A DNA stretch of 56,635 bases from Erwinia mallotivora (GCF_000590885.1 NZ_JFHN01000023.1:1-56635); one strand, 5' to 3'. Positions 20,792 through 30,870 are shown, numbered from the stretch's first letter. Translations and numbers: made by a program. Notes: generated by a model from the letters alone, not told the origin.

Positions 20792-21730
20792 ATGGACAAT
20801 GATATGCCTGTAAGACCTGTAGCAAAGCTATCAAGGGGTGATCTTGCCGATTTGAATGCATTTCGGACTGTTGAAAGATTACGGAGCTTCACTCTGGCGG
20901 CCGTTGAGCTCGGCATTACCACCTCAGCCCTTAGCCACTCGGTGAGAAATCTTGAGGCCAGGCTTGGTGTGAGGTTGCTGAATCGAACAAGTCGAATGGT
21001 AGCCCCTACGGAAGCGGGCACCAGTCTGGCGCAACGCCTTGAGATTGGTTTCAATGAAATAGGTGGTGCGTTGGATGAGATTAACCGGATGCGCGATCGT
21101 CCCGTGGGACGTCTCAGAATCAACGTGTTGAGTGATGGTGCCAGACTGCTCTTTGCCCGTCTGCTGCCCATCTATCTGGAAAAATATCCTGAAGTTGAAG
21201 TCGAAATTGCCGTCGACGATAAAATGGTGGATATCGTATCCGGTGGCTTTGACGCTGGGGTCAGATTCGGCGGGACTGTGCCGGAGGACTTTGTTGCTGT
21301 AAGGCTGGGACCGGAACTCCGATGGGTTGCCGTCGCCTCACCGCGCTATCTTTATCAGAAAAAGGCTCCTGTTATTCCTGAAGATCTGCAATGTCATTCC
21401 TGCATTCAGATCCGCACTGGTCAGGGTGTTATTTATCGATGGGATTTTGCTAAAGGTGACGAGCATCGTGTGATTGATGTGCCCGGACAGGTTTGCGTCA
21501 ACGAGACAACGCTGGGTATTGAACTGGCATTGAGGGATGTCGGTATTACATACTGTCTTGAAGAACGAGTTGCTGATTATATAAAGCGAGGGGAACTGAT
21601 TATCGTCCTTCCTGACTGGTCACCGGTTGAACCTGCGATGCACATTTACTATCCAGGACACCGACAGATACCTCAGGGGCTTAAAGAGCTGACAGAGGTT
21701 CTGCGTTCGGCATGTCTTGATCGGCTGTGA
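20792..21730 (+). CDS. LysR-family transcriptional regulator
   Basis: Encodes 312 residues. An N-terminal helix-turn-helix (DLNAFRTVERLRSFTLAAVELGITTSALS, about residues 20-48) is followed by the linker helix (RLGVRLLNRTSRMVAPTEAG) and a substrate-binding domain with periplasmic-binding-protein fold. It resembles the subgroup of LysR proteins adjacent to oxidoreductases. A GTG directly before the ATG offers an alternative start one codon earlier. The regulator likely controls the upstream SDR gene, but no target site was identified. Confidence 0.88.
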   Translation: MDNDMPVRPVAKLSRGDLADLNAFRTVERLRSFTLAAVELGITTSALSHSVRNLEARLGVRLLNRTSRMVAPTEAGTSLAQRLEIGFNEIGGALDEINRMRDRPVGRLRINVLSDGARLLFARLLPIYLEKYPEVEVEIAVDDKMVDIVSGGFDAGVRFGGTVPEDFVAVRLGPELRWVAVASPRYLYQKKAPVIPEDLQCHSCIQIRTGQGVIYRWDFAKGDEHRVIDVPGQVCVNETTLGIELALRDVGITYCLEERVADYIKRGELIIVLPDWSPVEPAMHIYYPGHRQIPQGLKELTEVLRSACLDRL

Positions 21731-21957
21731 ATAGCGACGTGGGATGCTGATAAATTAGGCTTGCAGGATTTTCAATGTCCAGAGAGTATGCCGAAAAGTC
21801 AGCCCACTGGCGTATCACGAACCTTTGTCGGTAGCGATGGCCTGTGGGGGTTCACCGTTGCCAGTAACCTGTAAAGATTCAGACAGACTACTGGCATGGT
21901 ATGTTTTCCACGACCTTTCGGGTTCCGGCGTCAGATACAGACTATTTGCAGGTGTTA

Positions 21958-22356
21958 TCAGCAGCCGCAGGCTACCGGCGTTCCCTCTCTGCCTTCACTC
22001 CCTTCGGTGCTGTAACCATCGCGCTTCCACCAGTCCAGACCACCCAGCAGTTCTTTTACCTCAAAGCCGAGGGTCAATAATTTGAGCGCGGTTTTGGTCG
22101 AGGCATTACAGCCGATACCATCGCAATAGCAGATATACACTTTCGATTTATCCAGTCCGGCGGTGGTGTTAAAGCACATTTCCTTGTGTGGAAGATTAAT
22201 GGCACCGGGAATGTGTTCACGCAGATAAGCCTCTTTTGCGCGTCCGTCCACGATGACCACGTTTTCGCCATTTTTCATCGCCAGGTAGAGATCCCATGAG
22301 TCTGTTTCGTAAGCGAGTTTCTTTTGGTAATAGGCTAATTGTTCAATCGCAGACAT
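21958..22356 (-). CDS. rhodanese-like domain protein
   Basis: Encodes 132 residues with one rhodanese domain. The CH2A-like segment VVIVDGRAKEAYLREHIPGAINLPH and the active-site loop CYCDGIGCNAS (catalytic Cys in the loop) are present, followed by GFEVKELLGGLDWWKRDGY and a C-terminal Cys-Gly-Cys tail. Proteins of this kind handle sulfane sulfur or act as single-domain sulfurtransferases in the cytoplasm. The ATG at 22356 follows GAGGAT with proper spacing; a longer frame to 22419 lacks a ribosome binding site. Confidence 0.85.
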   Translation of the reverse strand: MSAIEQLAYYQKKLAYETDSWDLYLAMKNGENVVIVDGRAKEAYLREHIPGAINLPHKEMCFNTTAGLDKSKVYICYCDGIGCNASTKTALKLLTLGFEVKELLGGLDWWKRDGYSTEGSEGREGTPVACGC

Positions 22357-23011
22357 AATATCCTCATTTTTTATAAGTAGTTTCGTTATGAATCTGTAAT
22401 GCTGCGGCCACAATAACACGATGGCTCTGCTTCGCCTGCATACTGGCTACCATCAATCCTGACTCAGTCAGGCAGTCAGGCAGTCAGGCAGTCAGGCATT
22501 CAGCGTGGCTTTTGACGGGAAATAGATGCCAGTTTTTCGTGCCTGATACCTAACCAGATACTGAGTATCAGCCACAGGCAACTGACCGGAACGGCTATCA
22601 CAGCAATGCTGCTAAAGTTCATGTTGAGAGATTGCTGAGGCTTTCGGTGGTGTTGATGTCCTGATTAATATGCGGGTTAATGCAGAAATCATTATACGAA
22701 AGCCTGAAGGCTAATGAGTGAGATAATATGATTGATATTAAAATAAAAGGAATTTTTACGGTGATGCCAGGCAGAATCAGCAGTTACTTGATGTATTTGG
22801 GATGATGAAGCCATTAAGGTGATAATCACGGCATATAAAAAGACTATTTTTGAAATTACAGATATTAAGCAGTCTTGTGTAAATCAATTTTTCCGTGATT
22901 AGCGCTAGCCTTTTTTTACAATGACGTTGTGATTGCATCAAATTTGAATTGTATGTTGATAATCTTCGAAGGGAAATTTGATGCTTCTCTCATTTTTTTC
23001 TTTCAGAAGAA
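22357..23011. other. intergenic with a short tandem repeat
   Basis: About 650 bp with no supported gene. It holds the 8-bp tandem repeat (separate entry) near its left end, then AT-rich sequence from about 22640 on. A few short frames of about 25 codons exist but have no recognisable product. Confidence 0.45.
22465..22498 (+). repeat. 8-bp tandem repeat (CAGGCAGT)
   Basis: The unit CAGTCAGG is repeated about four times without interruption. No spacers are present, so it is not a CRISPR. It lies upstream of the rhodanese gene (in its 5' flank) and could vary in copy number by slippage, but no gene reads through it in a recognisable way. Confidence 0.8.
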
Positions 23012-23033
23012 AAGCAGCTACGTATAGCTGCTT
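23012..23033 (-). terminator. terminator of the 84-residue repeat protein gene
   Basis: A perfect 9-bp stem AAGCAGCTA / TAGCTGCTT with a four-base loop lies 14 bp past the stop codon of the minus-strand gene at 23048-23302. On that strand it is followed by TTCTT, a modest T tract. Confidence 0.65.
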
Positions 23034-23047
23034 AGAGTATCAAAACG

Positions 23048-23302
23048 CTATGCTTTCCGCTCTTTGTTGGCCTGAGAAAGCACTGAGGCAGCGAGAGTTT
23101 TTGTCTGATCACTATATTTGGAGCTGTTTAAAACTTTTGAAGCGGTTGTCTCCATTTTTCCACCTGTCTGGTTTGACGTTCCGGATTGGGATAAGGCAGA
23201 ACCGGCTAAACTCTTCTGAATTGCCGAAGAGTCAGGATCTTTCAGCACCCGAGCGGCCTGTGATGCAACCGTTGAGGAGGTTTTTTTTGTATTGTCTGTC
23301 AT
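23048..23302 (-). CDS. small Ala/Ser/Lys-rich protein with two internal repeats
   Basis: Encodes 84 residues. Two related segments, ASQAARVLKDPDSSAIQKSL followed by AGSALSQ, and ASKVLNSSKYSDQTKTLAAS followed by VLSQ, indicate an internal duplication of about 25-27 residues. The composition (Ala, Ser, Lys) and lack of hydrophobic stretches point to a small soluble, perhaps extended protein. Similar short repeat proteins occur in other enterobacteria and pseudomonads as far as I recall, without a firm function. The ATG at 23302 follows AGGTG. A terminator follows the gene. Confidence 0.65.
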   Translation of the reverse strand: MTDNTKKTSSTVASQAARVLKDPDSSAIQKSLAGSALSQSGTSNQTGGKMETTASKVLNSSKYSDQTKTLAASVLSQANKERKA

Positions 23303-23436
23303 GTGTATTAGCACCTGTGTAGAGTACATTTTTGGATGCATAATTTCATTTTTTGATAAAAATATGCAATGGATACTGTATTCATACACAGCCTGGTGAG
23401 CAATCTAAATTATTTGATATATATCAAGTGGGAGTG

Positions 23437-23553
23437 ATGTTTTTTGAATTTTTCAAAATAGAAAGAGAAATAAAATTATTCCAGGTGATGGGGTTGGTAT
23501 TAATTTGGTGGGCTGTCATGCTTACGGTTTTTTATTGCTCTGGCAGTAGTTGA
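23437..23553 (+). CDS. possible 38-residue membrane peptide
   Basis: A short frame beginning MFFEFFKIERE with one hydrophobic helix (MGLVLIWWAVMLTVFY). GGGAG lies just upstream but is only two or three bases from the ATG, which is too close for a standard site. No homologue is recognised. It is listed because the charged-then-hydrophobic pattern is typical of small membrane proteins, but it may be spurious. Confidence 0.3.
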   Translation: MFFEFFKIEREIKLFQVMGLVLIWWAVMLTVFYCSGSS

Positions 23554-23915
23554 TATCAATGATTATCGAGAGAGGAAACTCGATTTAGTAAGACCACATC
23601 TAAAGATAACTAATAAATTTATATCTGGCCGGAGAGGTTATTTCTGATACGACCAGACTGGTGATGGTTAAGAGTCAGAATTACCCGGCCACTAAAAAAT
23701 CGACTCTGATTGTATTCAACAAGCCATGAGTATTTAACTTGTGAGCATACTATTATGCGTTAAATTTTTCCTGAGCATATCTGCTATATCCTTGTAAAAC
23801 CGGGCTTTGCGCATGGCTGTCTCCTGACTGAAACATAATAAGTATGTCGGAAGATCTCTAAAATTAAATGGGCCGTTTTACAGGGAGGGGATCGCTATCT
23901 ATACCGATATGAACG
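23554..23915. other. intergenic, nothing recognised
   Basis: About 360 bp of AT-rich sequence between the possible microprotein and the terminator of the large minus-strand gene. No gene, RNA or repeat was seen. Confidence 0.4.
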
Positions 23916-23944
23916 AAAAGAGGCCCAATATCGGGCCTCTTCCG
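23916..23944 (-). terminator. terminator of the large toxin-like gene
   Basis: Stem AAGAGGCCC / GGGCCTCTT with loop GATAT (read on the minus strand), followed by TTTCG. It lies about 37 bp after the stop codon of the 2,062-codon gene and is well placed to end its transcript. Confidence 0.75.
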
Positions 23945-23980
23945 TTGTAACGACTTTTTCTTAGAAGTCAGTCTGAGACA

Positions 23981-26900
23981 TTATTGTCTCTCTCCCGGAC
24001 GATATTTAATGCCATCTGGTGTATAAATAAGGTTACTGTCCCTGGTCCAGGCATTTTTTATAACGGCTCCCACATTCGTATAATATTCCGCCAGTTCATC
24101 TACATTGTTGATCATAGTCCATTGTCCGCGATCCAGCATAGCAACGGGGAAATCTCCGGGGTTAGCAACAGCAAGGCTAAGTGGCCCAGGTTCATCTACT
24201 TTATGATCTTTCATATAGGTTGGATAATTGACCTGAGGGCCATGTTGAATAACGCGATAGATGGGGGATGCTTTTGTTCTTTCGGCATCTACTTTTGCGA
24301 TTTCTGTATTCATAAGGTCGATAATTTCTTGTTCTTCTTTTAATTCACTTAACACTTTACGAGGCCTGCCAGCTCCCTTGTAAATGATTATGTCATGCGT
24401 ATCATAATCTCCTGAATAACATAAGCTCTTCCAATTTTTCTGCTTTTTCAGGTTGGTTAAAGAACCGCTTAAATCATTTATTTCAAGTGGATAGATGAAA
24501 TGAGATCCTTTTCTTATTAATGGCGTACCTACATCAATATCGCCTGTTAAATATATACCTGTTAACCCCTCTCTCTCATCCCAGTGGCCAACAAGCCCTT
24601 CAATGCCTTGCTCTTTGATTTTCTTTCCAATATCAAGATGATTCTGTGGATAGTATTTTTCTAAAGATGAGGGCTTGATCGTTTTTTCCAGGATTGAGTG
24701 GGGCTTAGCGCCGGCACCTTCAGCAAGTGCCTGTAATGTTTGTCTTCCCGCTTTTCTGAAGCTAACCGCAAAGTTTCCTTTTAATGACGCCTTTTCGAGC
24801 GGCCCCATATGTTTTTCAAGGATAAATTCGTTTTTAATCGTATTTCTTGTTTCAGGTAGGGTGAATTTTGGTAGACCTCTGGGTGCTCCTCCTTTTCCCG
24901 GCAAATCAAAATCGACAACCCATTCATTATCGGTATTTAAACTAATTGGCTCCGCATATGCCAGTGAGCCAGGATGGTCAGGATTGACAACTCGCCATTT
25001 TTGAACGTAGCTATCCCACCTGACTTTATAAATTTTTTCATTCTGTAAAATAAAATATTCAAAAGCAGATGCTGATTGTTGGTCATGAGTCGCTATGGTA
25101 TAGATCCCTTTGAAACGTCCCTCGGTGCCTATGGCTGAATATCTTAATTCATTGAATATATCATCAGCACCCTCTTTTATTGCCCATTTATCAGATAATT
25201 TTATTGCCAGGGCCTCGTCTGCAATTATTATCGGTTCGTTGCTCGTGCCTGGTTCAGGTTTGTTACCATGCTTATTTTTAATGTTATCAGGGTTTTCTGA
25301 TAAAGGGTGAGAACCTTCCGGGGATAGAACACCATCTTGCATTTTTATGTATAATTTATCTCCGCTTTCATTTTGAAGATATTTTCTTATTTCTCCCTGA
25401 TCAGAACTATATACTCTAAGGTATTCATCCTTTACTTTTATAAACATATTGTCATTTGAATCCCATCTGAATCCATTGCTATCGGGCACTGAAATAGGGC
25501 TATCAGCTAAAGCTTTTTCATAAGAATGACCGTGGGTCGCTTTCAGCAATTCCCTGGAAACGCTCGCGTCCGTCGAACGTTCAAAAACCCAGTAGCCGTT
25601 AATGAATACTAACGAATATTTTTCATTCATTTCCAGATTGGAGGCGTAGTATTTAATGCCATGGCCACGAATAATTTCTATTTCTACCGGAACAGCCTGA
25701 CCATTCATTTCTACCACAAGGGTTTCAAGTGGAGGTTTGGGGTTAATTGTACTGATTTTTTGCGTTACTTCGAAAAGCGGACCATCGTTGTAGTACTTTT
25801 TATTTAAGTTTTCAACCATATTGTAGGTTTTTGTCTTGTCGTAGGGTATTCTTATCTTGTCGATAAGATCTATTTCTTCCTGACTAAACTCAGATGGCTT
25901 TGGCAGGATGGTGAATATGCCACAGGCATCGCTAAGACCTCTTTTAACACGTCCTCCAGGAAGTGAGCATCTAATATCTAACCGGTTCCATTTTTCATTT
26001 ATGATAGAATTGTTTTCGGTGTTGAGATAAAACTTTTGCATGTCTGGGTCGAATGCTATGGGTAAGTTTTTTCCGTCCTTCATTACAATCTCAAAGAAGT
26101 AAGGAGATCCATCTTGAGACATTTTCTGGATTACCGGCAGAAAATTATAACCGGAGCAAAGATACATTTCGCCGCTATCACCATGCATTATTCCCATATA
26201 GTCCGGGCCTGCTAATGAAGATTTCACGATATTTTCTGCAAACATCTCTTCTGTTATAACGTCAGCCAGTTCCATAGAAATATGCTTTAAAAATGGATGT
26301 TGATCTCTAATGACGGGAATAAGCATATCACCCTCGAGGTAATAGTGCTTACCGAAACATTCTCCGGTATCACGACTTAAGGCGACATAAATCGATTCAC
26401 TGCCATTTTCTTGCACTTTTTTAACCGGTAGCTTTTCTTTTACTCCGGGTAATCTGGCCATAATATAATCATCAGGGAGAGGGGGGGTATCTTTTATTAT
26501 TTGTCCTACGGTCAGCCTGGTCACCAGGGCTGCGTTTTTTTTTTCTTTAGCCAGGATATTAATGAGTTTTTTTGTGAGAAAATTTCCAGCACTGTTTATT
26601 AGTTCAAAACCAGGATCTATCGCCCTGAGCATATTTTTACTCAGCAAAATAAAATCATTAACTGTGGGAAGAGCAACCTCATGGATAGCGACCCGGCCAG
26701 CTTCAAAAGCCGTCTCTCTGGCTAAACCATATTCCATACCCTTTGTGATACCGCGTGCCAGACCCTTAGCAAACCGGGTACTCATTCCAATTGATTGTCC
26801 GATAACGGGTAAAAACATAATGGCATCTATTAAACACGCGGGGACAGCCTGACTGGCATCGCCCTTGATGCTTCCTTCTACACAGTCATAAAAAGGAATC

Positions 26901-29900
26901 ATGTGTTTTACAAAATCCCATAAAGCCTGATAGGAACCTTTCTGATCGCCAGAGGCATAAAGTGCGCTATAAAGCCTCTCGCGGTGCACCTTAACGTAAT
27001 GGTTAATCAGATCGGCTGGTTTTTTATTAGCATTGATTATTTCTTTTCTGTGAACGGAGAATGTATAACCTCTGACATTATCAGATTTACCTAAACTTTC
27101 TGGCCGGCCAATAAGGTTATATTTAATATAGCTTTCAATATCTTTATCAACGCGAACTATTTTATAGCTACCATCATCATTGCCCTTCTCCCCCTTTAAG
27201 AAATAAATTCTCTCTTCCCCGTCTACCATTACAGAAAAAAGGTCTGTTGTTTCAGGATTCAGGAATGAAATCATATTCAGAAAACACGACCTGGCGTTAG
27301 GTTCGATTTCTGAACATGCTTTAAATTCGACAGCGACAGGACGTATCTCGGCATTTTTATCAGTGATAAAGCTAATTTCTTCTTTATCTGCACTACCTAA
27401 TGCTGCCCAAAGCAGATACTCATTAATGTGAGAAAAACTGTCTGCTACTCCTTTTGTCGCATTTTCATTGGCGGCAGTCAGGCTTGATGGTGCCGGGGGG
27501 CAGGGGCGGCTTGTACCGTCTATGTAGTCTTGCTTCGCTATGTCTCTGAGAGACTCTGAATGCCTCGCCAGATTCATACTTGAATAAGGATGAATCTTTT
27601 CATCTACTTTAACTACTCCAGAACAGAGGTTATCTATGATAAAATCCGCCAGCTTGCTTTTACTCATCCATTTTTTAACCATGGCCTGATAAGTTTCAAT
27701 CTTTTTATGCAAGTCCTCTCGTGCTGCCTTAAGATTTTTTTTGTAGTTAACATAGGCTGTTATCGCCGCCAGTTTGGCTGCAAGTGTATCATTTTCTGTG
27801 CTAATCATTTCAGGCTGATGTTGGGCTAAAAACAGCAGGGTGGGAAGCAAATAAAAGGAAATTTTATCAACTTCGATTCCGTCAGTAACGGCTATCTCCC
27901 ACAGGCTTTTGCCAATCAAAATGGTTTCCTGCGGTGTTGAATCTTTCAGTTTTCCAGTTGCGGATAAATATCGTGAGCCGGTATATAAATATGCAAATTC
28001 ATCACTGTCAATTGCCATTGATCGTGTGGAAACGTCCGAAAAATAGAAAGCAGGGATCATAATATTTGCAAACTCATTTAACACATTATAAAAAATTTCT
28101 TTTTTTTGAGGTGGGATATTCTCTTCGAGAAAGATATTTTTATTATTGTTGTTTTCGGGAAATAATATCTCTGAAAGTTGATTAACCGTACAGGTTGAGG
28201 AAGGATATTTCTCAGCTACTTTTTTCGAAATAACATTACTAAATGATTCTCCAAATAGAGTAGTAAATAGCCAACTACCAACAACAGTTGATGCCTGACT
28301 CGATGAAATTTTTTCGTTTTTTCTTCCGCCATACAAATCGGCTCCCGCAAGTATCCGACCTGCTGTTTTCTTTAATTTAGTCGCATCCTTTGGATGTGCG
28401 GTATAAATATGGCTGGCTACGGCCGCAACAAGCTCCTCCCTGGTTATAACCTTTTTTTTTGTTCTTATTTCAAGTGCGCCTTTTTTGCGAAGATAATGAA
28501 TAAGGGGCTTATTATCTTCAAAAATTCTGGAAGAGTGGGATTGCGTACTGATACTACGAATATGCCTCACTGAGGCTGCACTTTCTAACCGACTTTCACC
28601 GTGATGGTCTTTTACTTGCGTTTGCTTTATTATGCCATCTGCGCTGTAATTATTCTGGAGCTGTTCAGAAGATTTGAAATGTTTCCCTATCGATTCGCCA
28701 GCTTCATAAGATTGCTTTATGACTGCTGAATAGACCTGACTTATTGAGCTGGCTAGCGCAGAAAAAAACAATAATGGAGTGGGCCTGACGGCTGTAGAAG
28801 TAACCGGCGTTGCTGATAAGGGGCCGGATAAAGAATGTAATGGCATTTCCAGGTGTAATCTTGTATCGGAGTCACCGGCTGGATATTTATCGTTAGACCT
28901 CACAGCGATATTTTGGTCAGCGGGAAAATCATTTTTTTTACTCTTGTGGTTTAGCAACGCTGGACCTGCTATCTTTTTATGTGAGGTAGGGTTAGCGACG
29001 GCATCACACTGCGTATTCATATAGATATTGCCGACAAGATTGCCATCTTCTGGCTGAGTTGTTATTATATTTTTATTCTTACAATTAAATATTTCTATAT
29101 TTTCTGCATGTTTAATTTCGTCAATGATTTTAGTCTGGAGCCATTCATGGAAGCTTGATGATTGGTATAACTGTTTATCAACCGGCATTTCGATAACGGT
29201 AAGATTTTGGTGTGTCGTTGAATTCGATGAAAAACTACCCAGTACCGGTTTTATAGACTGCCGACTGATTTCATTTATAAGCGCTTCTTTATTATATGTC
29301 GTGTTTGGAGACAGCTTTGCTGTGGGCCAGAGTACTTTGATGTTAGTATCCACTTCAAAATCAACAGGATTATCTTTCATTCCTTTATCCCTGCTTGATG
29401 TGCTATTTGTGACTCCTTTTGAATGACTTAAATCCAGTAGCGTATTCCAATATGTGTTTGCTTTAATCAACATGTTTCCGATAAAGGGCGGTATTTTAAA
29501 GTACCAATTTTGCGGGGAATCATTTAGGGTTAGTGTATGTCTGACTGCTATTAATATTACCATCAGAAACATACCATAATTTTTCAGATCTTCAATATTG
29601 TCTGGTTTGGCGTACGGATAAAGGCTGCTGACAAATTCAGAGATTTCCTTTACAAAATAATCAGCGATTTTTGATATAAAATTCCCCTCGGGGAGGAAAA
29701 AATAAGCTGTTGGGCCCAGAGTGTTTAATACAAAATTTTCTACATCATGTTTTCCGGAAATGATATTACAAAGCGCTGTTGTGCTCATAATGACTTCATG
29801 CGGCATATCTCTAAGGATATTTGCCAAAGTAGAAGATAGAATCATTTTAGTGCCGGTGTCTGCACTCAGATTAATAATCTGCTGAACCATCAAACAAAAA

Positions 29901-30169
29901 TCCTGCCATTGTGAAGCACGTTCATCTGCGCTTCCTTCTTTTAAAATTTCAGGTTCTACATTGTTATTAAAATTATTAAATGTTAATTTCGGAAAATTAC
30001 ATTGTTCTGGTGTCTCATAGCGATATGCTGTCGAAAAAGGAAGGTGGCTTGATACAACGGATAAAAATCTGTTTGCTGTAGAAGGTTCGAGCATATTCAA
30101 TCCTTGTTTATTTAAAGTTAGCTTGTTGTTATTTTTTTTGATGACGTTTTTTTCGTCTAAAAAATCCAT
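23981..30169 (-). CDS. very large putative toxin/effector with ExoY/CyaA-like nucleotidyl cyclase C-terminus
   Basis: Encodes about 2,062 residues, AT-rich compared with the chromosomal genes to the left. Most of the N-terminal 1,700 residues match no family I know; a hydrophobic stretch (AVPACLIDAIMFLPVIGQSIG) lies near residue 1150. The C-terminal ~280 residues resemble the ExoY / CyaA / anthrax edema factor cyclase domain: NFAVSFRKAG near 1800, the metal-site-like GDYDTHDI at about 1920-1927 (compare DYDLF in the family) and VIQHGPQVNYP at about 1973 (compare the QHGTEQNNPFP block of CyaA), followed by a repeat of the same downstream order. One Asn usual in the last block is Tyr here. A secreted toxin or type III effector is likely; no secretion signal is evident. 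An in-frame TTG at 30181 could extend it by four codons. Confidence 0.65.
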   Translation of the reverse strand: MDFLDEKNVIKKNNNKLTLNKQGLNMLEPSTANRFLSVVSSHLPFSTAYRYETPEQCNFPKLTFNNFNNNVEPEILKEGSADERASQWQDFCLMVQQIINLSADTGTKMILSSTLANILRDMPHEVIMSTTALCNIISGKHDVENFVLNTLGPTAYFFLPEGNFISKIADYFVKEISEFVSSLYPYAKPDNIEDLKNYGMFLMVILIAVRHTLTLNDSPQNWYFKIPPFIGNMLIKANTYWNTLLDLSHSKGVTNSTSSRDKGMKDNPVDFEVDTNIKVLWPTAKLSPNTTYNKEALINEISRQSIKPVLGSFSSNSTTHQNLTVIEMPVDKQLYQSSSFHEWLQTKIIDEIKHAENIEIFNCKNKNIITTQPEDGNLVGNIYMNTQCDAVANPTSHKKIAGPALLNHKSKKNDFPADQNIAVRSNDKYPAGDSDTRLHLEMPLHSLSGPLSATPVTSTAVRPTPLLFFSALASSISQVYSAVIKQSYEAGESIGKHFKSSEQLQNNYSADGIIKQTQVKDHHGESRLESAASVRHIRSISTQSHSSRIFEDNKPLIHYLRKKGALEIRTKKKVITREELVAAVASHIYTAHPKDATKLKKTAGRILAGADLYGGRKNEKISSSQASTVVGSWLFTTLFGESFSNVISKKVAEKYPSSTCTVNQLSEILFPENNNNKNIFLEENIPPQKKEIFYNVLNEFANIMIPAFYFSDVSTRSMAIDSDEFAYLYTGSRYLSATGKLKDSTPQETILIGKSLWEIAVTDGIEVDKISFYLLPTLLFLAQHQPEMISTENDTLAAKLAAITAYVNYKKNLKAAREDLHKKIETYQAMVKKWMSKSKLADFIIDNLCSGVVKVDEKIHPYSSMNLARHSESLRDIAKQDYIDGTSRPCPPAPSSLTAANENATKGVADSFSHINEYLLWAALGSADKEEISFITDKNAEIRPVAVEFKACSEIEPNARSCFLNMISFLNPETTDLFSVMVDGEERIYFLKGEKGNDDGSYKIVRVDKDIESYIKYNLIGRPESLGKSDNVRGYTFSVHRKEIINANKKPADLINHYVKVHRERLYSALYASGDQKGSYQALWDFVKHMIPFYDCVEGSIKGDASQAVPACLIDAIMFLPVIGQSIGMSTRFAKGLARGITKGMEYGLARETAFEAGRVAIHEVALPTVNDFILLSKNMLRAIDPGFELINSAGNFLTKKLINILAKEKKNAALVTRLTVGQIIKDTPPLPDDYIMARLPGVKEKLPVKKVQENGSESIYVALSRDTGECFGKHYYLEGDMLIPVIRDQHPFLKHISMELADVITEEMFAENIVKSSLAGPDYMGIMHGDSGEMYLCSGYNFLPVIQKMSQDGSPYFFEIVMKDGKNLPIAFDPDMQKFYLNTENNSIINEKWNRLDIRCSLPGGRVKRGLSDACGIFTILPKPSEFSQEEIDLIDKIRIPYDKTKTYNMVENLNKKYYNDGPLFEVTQKISTINPKPPLETLVVEMNGQAVPVEIEIIRGHGIKYYASNLEMNEKYSLVFINGYWVFERSTDASVSRELLKATHGHSYEKALADSPISVPDSNGFRWDSNDNMFIKVKDEYLRVYSSDQGEIRKYLQNESGDKLYIKMQDGVLSPEGSHPLSENPDNIKNKHGNKPEPGTSNEPIIIADEALAIKLSDKWAIKEGADDIFNELRYSAIGTEGRFKGIYTIATHDQQSASAFEYFILQNEKIYKVRWDSYVQKWRVVNPDHPGSLAYAEPISLNTDNEWVVDFDLPGKGGAPRGLPKFTLPETRNTIKNEFILEKHMGPLEKASLKGNFAVSFRKAGRQTLQALAEGAGAKPHSILEKTIKPSSLEKYYPQNHLDIGKKIKEQGIEGLVGHWDEREGLTGIYLTGDIDVGTPLIRKGSHFIYPLEINDLSGSLTNLKKQKNWKSLCYSGDYDTHDIIIYKGAGRPRKVLSELKEEQEIIDLMNTEIAKVDAERTKASPIYRVIQHGPQVNYPTYMKDHKVDEPGPLSLAVANPGDFPVAMLDRGQWTMINNVDELAEYYTNVGAVIKNAWTRDSNLIYTPDGIKYRPGERQ

Positions 30170-30477
30170 TTTCGTATTCAATAAATTATTCTTTTAGTAA
30201 ACTACCACACAGGCGCACTATTAAGCATGATGCTAATTTAAAGAGACAAGGTTTTTTTATATAAAATCTAAATTTCAAACTTACTTGCGTGTCCATTAAT
30301 GGTGGGTAAAATCGGAGTTTGGGGAACAACGGAACAGTGAGCACTGTTAAGCAATCATTTTATATGGCCATTAAATGTACTGGTCGCGACCTGATCTGAC
30401 ACTGGACCTTAAAAGGTTGAGAGTTACCCGTTTTGCTATGGGTGTCTAATCCTTATACAAAACAGGAGGTAACTCTC
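30170..30477. other. boundary region with IS481-type 5' flank
   Basis: About 300 bp between the toxin-like gene and the IS481 remnant. The left part is AT-rich and should contain the toxin promoter on the minus strand. From about 30393 the sequence looks like the non-coding left end of the IS481-family element that continues into its transposase, with AGGAGGT before the ATG. I could not define the exact terminal repeat. Confidence 0.45.
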
Positions 30478-30870
30478 ATGTTTCATACTAATAATCCCAT
30501 CATCAAACACAAAGCTGGCTTGCTCAATCTGGCTGAGGAACTCCGTAACGTATCAAAACCTGTAAAATCATCGGCGTGTCGCGAGATACGTTTTATCGTT
30601 ATCAGGAACGCGTTGAAGAAGGCGGTATTGACATGCTGGTTAACCAGAACCGCAGAGTCCCCAACCTGAAGAACCGCGCCGATGAAGCGTCTGAATACGC
30701 GGTTGCCGAGTACGCCGTTGAGTTCCCGGCTCATGGTCAGCACCGAATCTGTAATGAACTGCGTAAAAGGCGTGTTCATCTCCGGCAGCGGCGTGCGCTC
30801 CATCTGGCAACGACACGATCTGGAGAACTTCCGTAAACGCCTGAAGGTGCCTGAGGAAAAAGTCGCTTCT
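30478..30870 (+). pseudogene. IS481-family transposase, 5' part, frameshifted
   Basis: The frame starts MFHTNNPIIKHKAGLLNLAEEL, typical of an IS481-type transposase, but the reading frame shifts near 30560 (then SRDTFYRYQERVEEGGIDML) and again near 30765 (then VFISGSGVRSIWQRHDLENF). Joining the frames gives about the first 130 residues of the N-terminal helix-turn-helix part. The DDE catalytic domain is absent; the sequence passes directly into relaxase coding sequence. The element is dead and its 3' end was lost in a deletion. Confidence 0.8.

Noticed and set aside
22465..22498. Possible CRISPR-like repeat
   Set aside because: Units are 8 bp and contiguous with no spacers, and no cas gene is in the window.
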